Of a DNA stretch of 64,000 nt, positions 46,510-57,268 are shown piece by piece; position 1 is the stretch's first letter; every line of letters starts with the position of its first letter. Location of the stretch: assembly GCA_028583605.1 (NCBI GenBank), contig CM053328.1:37432110-37496109 (forward strand), written 5' to 3'. The DNA comes from Dastarcus helophoroides (lineage: Eukaryota > Arthropoda > Insecta > Coleoptera > Bothrideridae). Both the position numbers and the translations under genes were made by a program. The notes under the pieces are model-generated. The model worked only from the letters and a program-made list of their open reading frames with translations. It searched no databases and was not told the DNA's origin.

Positions 46510-48060
46510 TGAGATACATATAGATTAGGTTGGAAGTCTGTCGTTTAAGATCTGTTTTCTTTCGTCTGTCAGTTGAACGATTTAACGAAGGAAATTATGA
46601 CCATATATGGTTATGGCGTGTGTTATTGATGTAAACAACAATTTTGCGGTAAGTAATCCTCTTCATTATTAACAAATTGCTTCCCCTACTTATTCAGATG
46701 AAATTCATGTATGTACTATTAGTTTTTCAATAAATACAGTTTGATAAATAACTTTAAAAAGTCTAATGGTAAGTTTTGTAGTTATGCCCTTTTGGTATGA
46801 TTTTAATTTAGGTTTAACCAAATTTATTAATAAAAACATTAAACTTGTTTGTAAATTGGTTCATAAAAAAGTTTAAGTAAAATACAGCATTTATTTAAGT
46901 TGTCCATTAAGTGTTAATTTTCTTGTGTCGAAATTTCTAATTGTGTTTTATTCCCTTTATTATTTATCGATTTATTTATTTATTTTTCATGATTTGCTCC
47001 TGGGACTTTTACGGTACACAAGAAAGAATTAGTTCTAGTTATCATTAGTTCATGAGAAGCTTTGTTACATTTGTTACATACTTACTGTGCATAGCATGTT
47101 GTAATTCATATTTTAATATTCCGTTTATTATTTAAGTTGTATTTTAATACATATTGTTAAATTTCTTACAATGTTTTTTATCTTGAATCAATAAAAAATC
47201 TGTCTATTATATATTTCGTATTATTCATTTTCCGTTTAGCATATTAACCATTAAGTACATTATTAATGAATTTTCCACGTTTGCTAAAAAAATTTACGTC
47301 TTATTTTTGCATTTTCATTTGTAATTAAACAATACGTTGTGACATTTTCATTGTGCAAAAATAAAACGTCAAATTTTTTTAGTTACAGTGGAAAATGCAG
47401 TAATTTCACTCAAAATTTGAATTTGAAAATGGCGCGTATTGCCATCCACTTCTGTCACTTCGTTGCTCTCGCTTTAAATGTGACCTGTCCTTAATAAATA
47501 TGTTTTGTGAATGTCAGTCTCAATTTCTCTTGAAGTAGCTGGGCATTGTTAATTTTAGATTTCTAAGATAAATTACGAAATTAAAAAATTAAGAAACCAA
47601 ACATTTTAAATATTCAAATTTTTACTAAAAACTAGATAATTAGAATATTCGAAATTTGGAAATTAATGTCAAAATGTTATTATTTTGATTTTTTCTTTTG
47701 AGGTTATAGGACTTTTTTTAAAAATGTTTTTATTTTCTCGAAATGTTGATTTTCCTGGAAGTTTCTATTAAAACATAGAAACAAAAAACAAATAAAATTT
47801 CAATTACATTTCGGCCAAAGTAGTGAAATTTTGAAAGAAAGGCTCAAAACCTATACTGTAATTTAGAAATATTGATTTAAATGTAATGTTTTTCTGGAAA
47901 TGTCCCCAACACTTGAAAATTTCTAAGAGAAATCAAATTTTTGGGATTAACTTTGTCAACGCACTTAGCTCTCCTCGAAATTTCGTGCTTTCTGGAGATT
48001 TCTAATTTAAACTTTTAATTTGTTCCTACGAATGTCTCCTATGAATTTTTTAGAATAGGT
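46510..48060. other. AT-rich DNA, no gene seen
   Basis: Only short open frames and A/T-rich words are present. From about 47.6 kb the sequence takes on the AAATTTC style of the neighbouring arrays. Confidence 0.5.
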
Positions 48061-49335
48061 CATAATTTCTAGAAATTATGACCTCTTTTCCTCTAAAAAA
48101 TTTAAATACAAATCTTGTCCCCTGAAACCAAGAAAGATTAAAAAACACTCTTCTTTTCCCTAAATGTTGACTTCTTTTGGAAGTTTCAATTTAAAACAGG
48201 AAAATCAATTAATTAAATTTCTATTTAATTTCGACATTCTAAGAAAACAGTTGAATTGTCGAAAAATACTCGAAATTTTGTAAAAACTCCAAAATGTTTG
48301 CTTTAATTTAAAAATATTGAACCTAACATGAATGTTTTGCTGGAAATTTCTAGAAACTATGACTTCTTTTCCTCTAAAAAATTGAAATAGAAATCTTGTC
48401 CCCTGAAACCAAGAAAGATTAAAAAACACTCTCCTTTCCTCTAAATGTCGACTTCTTTGGAAGTTTCAATTTAAAACAGGAAAATCAATTAATTAAATTT
48501 CTATTTAATTTCGACATTCTGTAAAAACAGTTAAATTTTCGAAACATACTCGAAATTTTGTAAAAACTCCTAAATGTTACTTTAATTTAAAAATATTGAA
48601 CCTAATCTGAATATTTTGCTGGAAATTTCTAGAAATTATGACTTCTTTTCTTCTAAAAAATTGAAATACAAATCTTGTCCCCTGAAACCAAGAAAGATTA
48701 AAAAACACTTTTCCTTCCTCTAAATGTTGACTTTTTTTTGAAAGTTTTAATTTAAAACAGAAAATTTAATTAATTAAATTTCTATTTAATTTCGACATTC
48801 TGTGAAAACAGTTAAATTTTCGAAAAATACTCAAAATTTTGTAAAAATTCCAAAATGTTGCTTTAATTCAAAAATATTGAACCTAACCTGAATATTTTGC
48901 TGGAAATTTCTAGAAATTATGACTTCTTTTCCTCTAAAAAAATTGAAATACAAATCTTGTCCCCTAAAACCAAGAAAGATTAAAAAACACTCTTCCTTCC
49001 TCTAAATGTTGACTTTTTTTTGGAAGTTTCAATTTAAAGCAGAAAAATTAATTAATTTAATTTATATTTAATTTCGACATTCAGAGAAAACAGTGGAATT
49101 TTCGAAAAATATTCGAAATTTTGTAAAAACTCCAAAATGTTACTTTAATTTAAAAATATTGAACCTAACCTGAATATTTTGCTGGAAATTTCTGGAAATT
49201 ATGACTTCTTTTCCTCTAAAAAATTGAAATACAAATCTTGTCCCCTGAAACCAAGAAAGTTTAAAAACACTCTTTCTTCCTCTAAATGTTGACTATTTTT
49301 TGGAAGTTTCAATTTAAAACAGGAAAATTAATTAA
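48060..49335. repeat. Tandem array, 281-bp unit built on a hammerhead-family tail
   Basis: AATCTTGTCCCCTGAAACCAA occurs at about 48111, 48392, 48671, 48953 and 49234 (spacings 279-282). This block plus GAAAGATTAAAAAACAC is the tail of the second hammerhead-bearing repeat; the ribozyme part itself is absent from the units. Each unit continues with GGAAGTTTCAATTTAAA and GAAATTTCTAGAAATTATGAC. Confidence 0.9.
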
Positions 49336-49539
49336 TTACATTTCTAGTTGAAAACACTTCTGTTAATACATTCAGTTTATTTTAAAGAGATTTTTGATTT
49401 AAATTTGCAATTTTCATATTTTCTTGTGTAATTTTGACTACAAGCGAAATTTCGATATAGTTTTCTCTATTTTTTCGAAATTCATGATGTTAACTCGAAT
49501 TTAAACTTGAAATTTTTATGCAAGAAGAATGCAAACCTA

Positions 49540-50025
49540 GACTACAAATTCATGCAGTCCCTCCAGGCGTGTATAGTGAATCATAGGTAGCTGAACTACC
49601 AACAGTTGAAACACTGTCACCTAGCGAAGCGGTTGCTCTCTAGGAGAGTTCCCAGAAGACAAGGATTCTATAATGCACAGACCAATAGGTTTGAACATTT
49701 ATTAGATTCGAAGTTTGGAAACCAAATACCGGTTTCGATCTTGTTAGATCTCGTCAGTTTGGTATATCCAACTCGAATGCTAATAAATGCTCCGACAAGT
49801 AAGTACTAAAACAATCACAGGCGCCAAGCGAGTGACTCTTTAGTACTACCACCCATTGGTCCATAGAGAAACTATGGCCATCGCCAACAATGTCGTATGC
49901 AAGAAGAATGCAACCTAGACTGCAAACTCATGCAGTTCCTCCAGGCGTGTATAGTGAATCATAGGTAGCTGAACTACCAACAGTTGAAACACTGCCACCT
50001 AGCGAAGCGGTTGCTCTCTAGGAGA
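49540..50025 (+). repeat. Satellite DNA, 377-bp unit, about 1.3 copies
   Basis: GCGTGTATAGTGAATCATAGG occurs at 49567 and 49944, 377 bp apart, each preceded by GCAAGAAGAATGCAA and followed by GAAACACTG(T/C)CACCTAGCG. The unit contains GTTTGGAAACCAAATACCGG and GATCTTGTTAGATCTCGTC, related to units in the cyclase intron. Length and dispersed occurrence resemble major satellites of tenebrionid beetles (about 360-377 bp in Tribolium castaneum), but sequence identity could not be tested. Confidence 0.85.
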
Positions 50026-50099
50026 AATTTTTAATAAAAACTTTTTGCACGAAAGTTTAAAATATTAAAATAAAGTTGAAATTGTAAAAATAAAGCAAA

Positions 50100-53000
50100 A
50101 GTTGAAAAAAACTTGAATAGTTTATATTTTTGAATGACTCAAAATTTAGACTTTTTGAATTTTGACTTTGTTTCTCTTAGAATTTGAATTTTTTACTCGA
50201 AATTTGCGTACAAAGTTAAAAAAAGTTTAAAATTGAGAATTTAAAATAAAAATAAAAATTTAGGTAGATATTTCTACGAAAAATTCGTCAAAAAGATCCA
50301 GGAATTTAAGAAATAGTCGAATAGTTTATTTTTTCGAATTTTTGAGTCATTCAAAATTTAGACCTTTTTTCTCCTAAAATGTGGACTTTTTTCTCGACAT
50401 TTCAGATAAAGGTTAAAAAAATAAGCTTAAACTTGAGAATTTAAAATAAAAATCAAAATTAAAATAAATATTTCTACGAAAAATTTGAAATTCTTAAATT
50501 GGAATCGACATTTTAAGTTAAAGTAAAAAATTCTCCAAGAAACTTAACTTCAAATGCAAACTCAAAAACAATGTAAACGACAAAATTTCGAGAAAAAGTA
50601 AAGATTTTCATTCTGAAGTCGAATTTTTAAGGAAAAATTCAAGAATTTCCAGCTTTATGGCAGCTTTACATTCAGTAGCGTATCGTGCCTTTTATAAATG
50701 AGAAAGCTGATAAAAAAGGTCAGATTTAAAAACCAAACCATTTTAGGATGCATTTGTAATAAATTAATAAAAAAATAATACCAATGTCCGAAAGATGAGA
50801 AGACATAATTCTAAACAAAAAAAGTTTGGACAAAAGTCTAAAACGGGAGAAATTATTGAAAATCTATTAAATTAAATAAAAGCTTTCAAATTTCAAACCG
50901 AAACTCAAAATTTGATGACAAACTAAATTTAGAATTTAATTTTAAATTTCGATTTTAGTATTAAAATTTAGAAACTTTTTTAGATTAAATGAAACAGTTT
51001 CAGGCAATATCAAAATATTGAAACTTATTCTAAAAACACTCTCTGATTTTAACATTTTCAATTCGAATCTAAACACGAAATTTTGAGAGATAGTCAAAAT
51101 TTCAACAATAAAGCGAAATTTTGAAAAAAAATTGAATAGTTTATATTTTTGAATGACTCAAAATTTAGACTTTTTTAATTTTGACTTTATTTCTTTTAGA
51201 ATTTGGATTTTTTCTTGAAATTTTCGTACAAAGTTAAAAAAAGTTTGAACTTGAGAAATTAAAATAAAAATAAAAATTTAGGTAGATATTTCTACGAAAA
51301 ATTTGAAATTTTTAAATTGGAATCGAAATTTTGAGTCAAAGTAAGAAATTCTATAAAAAACTTAATTTTTAATGTAAACTCAAATTTTCTACAACAAACT
51401 TTCGAAATAAACGACAAAATTTCAAAAAAAAAGTCAAAATTTTCATTTCAAAGTCGAATTTTTAGGGAAAACATCAAGAATTTCCATTTTTATAGCAGAA
51501 AAGTTGGTAAAAAGATCCAGGATTTAAAAAATAGTCGAATAGTTTATTTTTTTGAATTTTTGAGTCATTCAAAATTTAGACCTTTTTTCTCCTAAAATGT
51601 GGACTTTTTTCTTGAGATTTCAGATAAAGGTTAAAAAAATAAGCTTAAACTTGAGAATTTAAAATTAAAATCAGAACTTAAACACATAATTTTATGAAAA
51701 ATTCGAAATTCTTAAATTGGAATAGACATTTTAAGTTAAAGTAAAACATTCTACAAGAAACTCAACCTCAAATGCAAACTCAACTTTTCTGCAAAATACC
51801 TTCAAGATAGACGACAAAATTTCGAGAAAAAGCCAATATTTTCATTCCAAAGTCGAATTTTAGGCAAAACATCAAGAATTTCCAGTTTTATAGCAGAAAA
51901 GTTTGTAAAAAGATTCAGGATTTAAGAAATAGTCGAATAGTTTATTTTTTCGAATTTTTGAGTCATTCAAAATTTAGACTTTTTTTCTCCTAAAATGTGG
52001 ACTTTTTTCTCGAGATTTTAGATAAAGGTTAAAAAAATAAGCTTAAACTTGAGAATTTAAAATTAAAATCAGAACTTAAACAGATAATTTTATGAAAAAT
52101 TCGAAATTCTTAAATTGGAATAGACATTTTAAGTTAAAGTAAAAAATTCTACAAAAAACTTAACCTCAAATGCAAACTCGACTTTTCTAAAAAATACCTT
52201 CAAGATAGACGACAAAATTTCCAGAAAAAGCCAATATTTTCATTCCAAAGTCGAATTTTTAGGGAAAACGTCAAGAATTTCCAGTTTTATAGCAGAAAAG
52301 TTTGTAAAACGATCCAGGATTTAAGAAATAGTCGAATAGTTTATTTTTTCGAATTTTTGAGTCATTCAAAATTTAGACTTTTTTTCTCCTAAAATGTGGA
52401 CTTTTGTCTCGAGGTTTTAGATAAAGGTTAAAAAAATAAGCTTAAACTTGAGAATTTAAAATTAAAATCAGAATTTAAACACATAATTTTATGAAAAATT
52501 CGAAATTCTTAAATTGGAATAGACATTTTAAGTTAAAGTAAAACATTCTACAAGAAACTTAACCTCAAATGCAAACTAAACTTTTCTACAAAATACCTTT
52601 AAGATAGATGACAAAATTTCGAGAAAAAGCCAATATTTTCATTCCAAAGTCGAATTTTAGGCAAAACATCAAGAATTTCCAGTTTTATAGCAGAAAAAAG
52701 ATCCACGATTTAAGAAATAGTCGAATAGTTTATTTTTTCGAATTTTTAAGTCATTCAAAATTTAGACTTTTTTCTCCTAAAATGTGGACTTTTTTCTCGA
52801 GATTTTAGATAAAGGTTAAAAAAATAAGCTTAAACTTGAAAATTTAAAATTAAAATCGGAATTAAAATAGATATTTCTATCAAAAATTGGAAATTCTTAA
52901 ATTGGAATCGACATTTTAAGTTAAAGTAAAAAATTTTACAAGAAACTTAACTTCAAATGCAAACTTAATTTTTCTACAAAATACCTTCAAGATAAACCAC

Positions 53001-53900
53001 AAAATATCGAGAAAAAGTCAAGATTTTCATTCCAAAGTCGAATTTTTAGGGAAAACGTCAAGAATTTCCAGTTTTATAGCATAAAAGTTTGTAAAAGGAT
53101 CCAGGATTTAAGAAATAGTCGAATGGTTTATTTTTTCGAATTTTTGAGTCATTCAAAATTTAGACTTTTTTTCTCCTAAAATGTGGACTTTTTTCTCGAT
53201 ATTTCAGATAAAGGTTAAAAAAATAAGCTTAAACTTGAGAATTTAAAATTAAAATCAGAATTAAAATAGACATTTCTATGAAAAACTCGAAATTTTTAAA
53301 TTGGAATGGACATTTTAAGTTAAAGTAAAAAATTCTACAAGAAACTTAACTTCAAATGCAAACTCAACTTTTCTACAAAATACCTTCAAGATAAACGACA
53401 AAATTTCGAGAAAAAGTCAAGATTTTCAGTCCAAAGTCGAATTTTTAAAAAGTCAAGAATTTCCAGCTTTATGGCAGAAAAGTTTGTAAAACGATTCAAG
53501 ACTTGAGAAATAGTCGAACAGTTTATTTTTTTGAATTTTTGAGTCATTAAAAATTTAGATTATTTTTCTGAGATTGGACTATTTTCTCGAGATTTCGCAT
53601 TAAAGTTAAACTAAATGTTTAAAGTTGAAAATTTAAATAAAACTTAGTAGACATTTTTATGCAAAATTCGAAATTTTTCAACCGGAATTGAAATTTTGAG
53701 TGTTAACGTAACTAATTCTATAAGACACATAATTTTAACTGCAAACTCAAATTTTCTACCAAATAATTTCGGAATAAACGACAAAATTTAAAGAAAAAGT
53801 CAACATTTTCATTCTAAAGTTGAATTTTTAGGGAACAAGTTAAGAATTATCAATTTTATACGAAAACAGTTTGTACAAAGGTTCATGATTTGAAAAAAAG
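50100..53900. repeat. Tandem array, ~398-bp unit
   Basis: GAGTCATTCAAAATTTAGAC recurs at 51562, 51960, 52359, 52748, 53146 and 53541 (spacings 389-399), with an earlier diverged copy at 50344. Units share TCCTAAAATGTGGACTTTT and GAATTTCCAGTTTTATAGCA. A copy of the 44.2-kb direct repeat interrupts the array at 50685-51090. Confidence 0.88.
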
Positions 53901-54249
53901 TTAAGCTTTGTAAAAAAATCAACTTTTAATACAAAAATTCGAGAACAGCTTTCGAAAGGTTCGAATGTAAATCTGAAGTTTCGAGAAAAATAAAGTTGAA
54001 ATTTCTGATATTAACAATTTGCAATAAAAATTTGACATATTCTGGAAAAGAAAACTTTTGACGTCTGATTAAAAAAATCTATAAAGTCTTGAAATTTAGA
54101 GATTAAGGTTAGAAATCGTAGGGAAAAAAGTCGAAATTTTTAAGACAAATCAAAAAATTTTGAAAAGCAAGTCATTTCAAGTTTAGTTTCGAAATTTCGA
54201 ACTTAATTTCAAAATTTCGACTTAAAATTAGAATAAGAATCACGATGGT

Positions 54250-54342
54250 GACGTTTTTATCAACAGTATGGACATTTTGGAGAGCTATATGCTCATCCAG
54301 AACAGGGAACACAAAAAGATAACTGACGAAATTTTAACTTAA
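54250..54342 (+). pseudogene. Fragment of the cyclin-like gene
   Basis: A 31-codon frame reads DVFINSMDILESYMLIQNRE, then HKKITDEILT and a stop. The intact gene at 56217-57005 has HVFITSVDILEDYIRVQNRE and QKKITEEILT at the corresponding place (about codons 56-86). Similarity ends abruptly on both sides. It is a partial duplication 2.1 kb upstream in the same orientation. The reading frame is unbroken and many changes are synonymous, so the copy may derive from a paralogue that was once functional. Confidence 0.75.
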
Positions 54343-55500
54343 ACTTTTTTTAATTAAAATTTCTGCTTTGAAACTATAAATTTCCTAAGTAAATCAAAAT
54401 ATCATTACTTCAGCCAAAAGGTTTTAAAAAAAAACTTTGGATTGAAGAACAATCAGAAATCGTGGAATTTGAGGTAAAATTTTGAGAAAAAAAAATTACA
54501 AAATCTCGAAGAACAAACGGAAATTTTAACATTTAAAGAGCTAATCTCTCTAAAATTTGAAATTTCCAAATTATGGTCCGATTTTGAGACAAGAAATTTC
54601 CATAAAGAGTAAACTCCATTAAAAAAAATGACTTTACAAAACTTCCATGGAAAAGACGTCACAGTAGCAATTATTTTGTGGCGAATGACTGAAAAAGATT
54701 AAAAAAACTAAAAATTTAATGGTAGTTCTTAAAAAAATTCTCGAGGAATGGCCTCTGAGGACCCCCTTACCCGTGGGAGCATTCCATGTCACTTCCCGGT
54801 ATGTCTTACCACCCCAGTTAAAAAGCTGAAATTACCCCGTGGCCTCTTCTTTTACAAGAACTTGTCTGATTTCATTTCAAAGCTATTTCTTTATTCGTCA
54901 TTGATTTTAAAGAAGACACTTCGATTTAAAAGTAGAACTTCCATCTCTTGTCTCCCATCGTGTCTGTATCTTATTAAAGGATAGCAATAGACGATGTTTC
55001 ACATTTTTTTTACGAAGAACTCATTAAGTTAATTTAATGATGAGTTTTTTGAGTCACATTTTTAATAACTGAGTAAAAAATCTAAACATAAATCCTTTTT
55101 AGGACCAAATGTTGCAAACTAATTTTTCATATTTGAAAATGAACGTCAGAAAGGCAGTTTTTATCAAATATAACTACAATATAATTTAAATAGACTTACA
55201 ATGAACACAGCCGAAAGTAAGTAACAACATTAAGTACATCATTTGTTAATGATTGTTTTATGAATAATTCGCTTCAACGCGGAGAACACAACGATTTCTA
55301 AACAGTATTTGAATCATTTTATGATAAACAGATTAAAAAATATACTACACACCATAAAAACAAGGAAACTTTAATGTAACAACGTTTTTTAACCTGCTTG
55401 ATATTTTCAGATTCCCATTTTTTCCCAAAATTTGAACGTTTTCCCCAAAAAAGTGTAAAGTGACAGAAGTGAAAACTTAAAAATAGGAAATATTTTAAGA
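54343..55500. other. Intergenic DNA, no gene seen
   Basis: A GC-richer patch at 54748-54985 has an open plus frame without domain or splice partner. The rest is AT-rich. Confidence 0.45.
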
Positions 55501-55514
55501 TTAGGTATTAGTAT

Positions 55515-55555
55515 CTCTCTGAAGATGATAGCTTGGCTGTCGAAACGCGTTAGAG
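55515..55555 (+). ncRNA. Hammerhead-like motif, second family, most complete copy
   Basis: It reads CTCT, CTGAAGA, T, GATAGC-TTG-GCTGTC, GAAA, CGCGTT, AGAG. Helix I is CTCT/AGAG, helix II is 6 bp with one G-T wobble, and the predicted cleavage site follows CGCGTT. ACGCGT is a six-base palindrome that would give a strong helix III in a dimer. The family tail (AATTTTTGAAAATAACCAAGG and GACCAGTCCGTTCCACC) follows to about 55655. It lies 0.7 kb upstream of the cyclin-like gene. Confidence 0.65.
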
Positions 55556-56216
55556 CAATCTTTGTCACATTTTTTCATCTTTCTTGGTTTCAGGGGATAA
55601 GATTTGTATTTCAATTTTTGAAAATAACCAAGGACCAGTCCGTTCCACCAAAAAAAAAGAGGGAATATATAGTGTAGTTCGAAACCACACTAGTGAACAA
55701 GTCAGAATATTGGAAATATTTGAAAATAAGTTCTCTCAAACTGACCTACCTTTTGAAATTTGTGGTTTGGGTGCTTGTAGCGTGTGGAAATAAGTCTAAC
55801 ATTTAGTGGTAATGAAATAAACCTTGATAGGCTCTAATGTTAATAGTAGAATATGCTTTTAACATAAGGGCATATTGATAACGCGTGACGGTCACGCGAA
55901 ACGAAGTTTTTACTTCAATACATTTTACTAAGTTCCCCAATATTTAAACAAAAAATCTCCAACGCTGCAAAAATATATTAAAACACTCTCACATTAAACG
56001 CAATCCATCTCAAGAAACAATTCTTTATCAATTAAATGATAAAATTCCACCTTCCAACAAGTGCCAATCAATTTGTCCAATACTTCGGTGGTTGTGTCAC
56101 CATAAAGATAGCTTTACAGCGACAATTTTACGTTGGCAGCAACGTAAGCGCTGACAGCCAATTGTCATTTGATTTGAAAATTTAAATCTTCCCACTTAAT
56201 CATCTTTGTCGCAAAA

Positions 56217-57005
56217 ATGAATAAATTCAACGTAAATATAAAAGACGCCGATTTGGAATTACTCAGATTGTGGTTTGAAGATTTGGAAAAGCACAAGTAC
56301 GAATACAAGGAGCCGATTTTGGACGAATCGACGCTAAACGTCCTCAAAATCGCGTGCGACAGCTTCAAGCAAGACATTCACGTTTTTATCACCAGCGTGG
56401 ATATTTTAGAGGATTATATACGCGTCCAGAATAGGGAACAGAAAAAAATAACTGAAGAAATTTTAACTTTGGCTTTGGTAATATTCATAAGCAGTAAGTA
56501 CACCGGGGAGCAAGTTGATTTGAAGCTGAAATTTATTGACGCTTTCCTACAAAAAACCACCAATATTCAGTACGATTACAAGTTTATGAGGAGCCTCGAG
56601 ATTGATATATTGCGAAGTTTGGGGGGCGGCTTACCTGTAACTACAGTTATTGATGATTTGAATACTGTCGTTGAATTGTATGTGAGGGAATCGAAGCTGA
56701 GGGTTAATGTTAGGCCTTTGTGCAGTAATATTTTATATGTAGTGTATATCTCCAGGAAAAAGTGGTTTTACGAGTTAAAGATCGTATATAGTCAGAATAT
56801 TGAGTCTCTGTCGGTATTCAAGCAGTTAATAAGAAATAAATTTTATATTCCTGTTGCTATATTGTTGACTGCTTTGAGGACAACTAATTATAAACTTATG
56901 TTTAATATGGAAGCTATATATAGCGATATGACTAATTTTTCGAAGATCCATAAGGACCATTTGATCATTTTATCTGATAAAATCGTAGATATAATTAGAT
57001 CGTAA
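56217..57005 (+). CDS. Cyclin-box protein, CNTD1-like, single exon
   Basis: An intact 262-codon intronless frame starts at a well-placed ATG (AAAATGAA). A cyclin-fold N-terminal box spans roughly residues 45-150: SFKQDIHVFITSVDILEDYI, the helix LTLALVIFISSKYTGEQVDL, and FMRSLEIDILRSLGGGLPVT, which resembles the end of a cyclin box (the LE-x-x-IL-x-L-x pattern). A second helical region follows without a clear second box. Size and layout suggest a divergent cyclin like CNTD1/COSA-1, a meiotic crossover factor, but that link is inferred from the fold and size, and another divergent cyclin (CCNJ- or CCNP-like) is possible. The gene converges on the synthetase gene 258 bp away. A fragment of it is duplicated at 54250-54342. 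No AATAAA is seen before 57260. Confidence 0.72.
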   Translation: MNKFNVNIKDADLELLRLWFEDLEKHKYEYKEPILDESTLNVLKIACDSFKQDIHVFITSVDILEDYIRVQNREQKKITEEILTLALVIFISSKYTGEQVDLKLKFIDAFLQKTTNIQYDYKFMRSLEIDILRSLGGGLPVTTVIDDLNTVVELYVRESKLRVNVRPLCSNILYVVYISRKKWFYELKIVYSQNIESLSVFKQLIRNKFYIPVAILLTALRTTNYKLMFNMEAIYSDMTNFSKIHKDHLIILSDKIVDIIRS

Positions 57006-57262
57006 CTTTTATGTTGAATTAATATGTGGAAACCCATAACTTATCAACTTGGTTTATATAATCTTTAATTATAAGTCTCCATTTTAAAATTAGACGTCTT
57101 GTTGGTTTTCCAAGTCTTCGTTCTTAAGTATAAGTTAAAAATCATGATTTTTTAAAATTTTATTGTAATTCCTATTTATTAAGTATTATGTAATCCTGCT
57201 TAAATTAAGTTTTAAACTTTGTTAAAATAATATGTAAGAAAAAAGCTTAAAAGTAATGTGTA

Positions 57263-57268
57263 TTTATT
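57263..57268 (-). terminator. Poly(A) signal overlapping the synthetase stop codon
   Basis: The minus strand reads CACAATAAATAC: the TAA stop (57266-57264) lies inside AATAAA. If used, the 3' untranslated region would be only some 15-25 nt. Confidence 0.55.
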
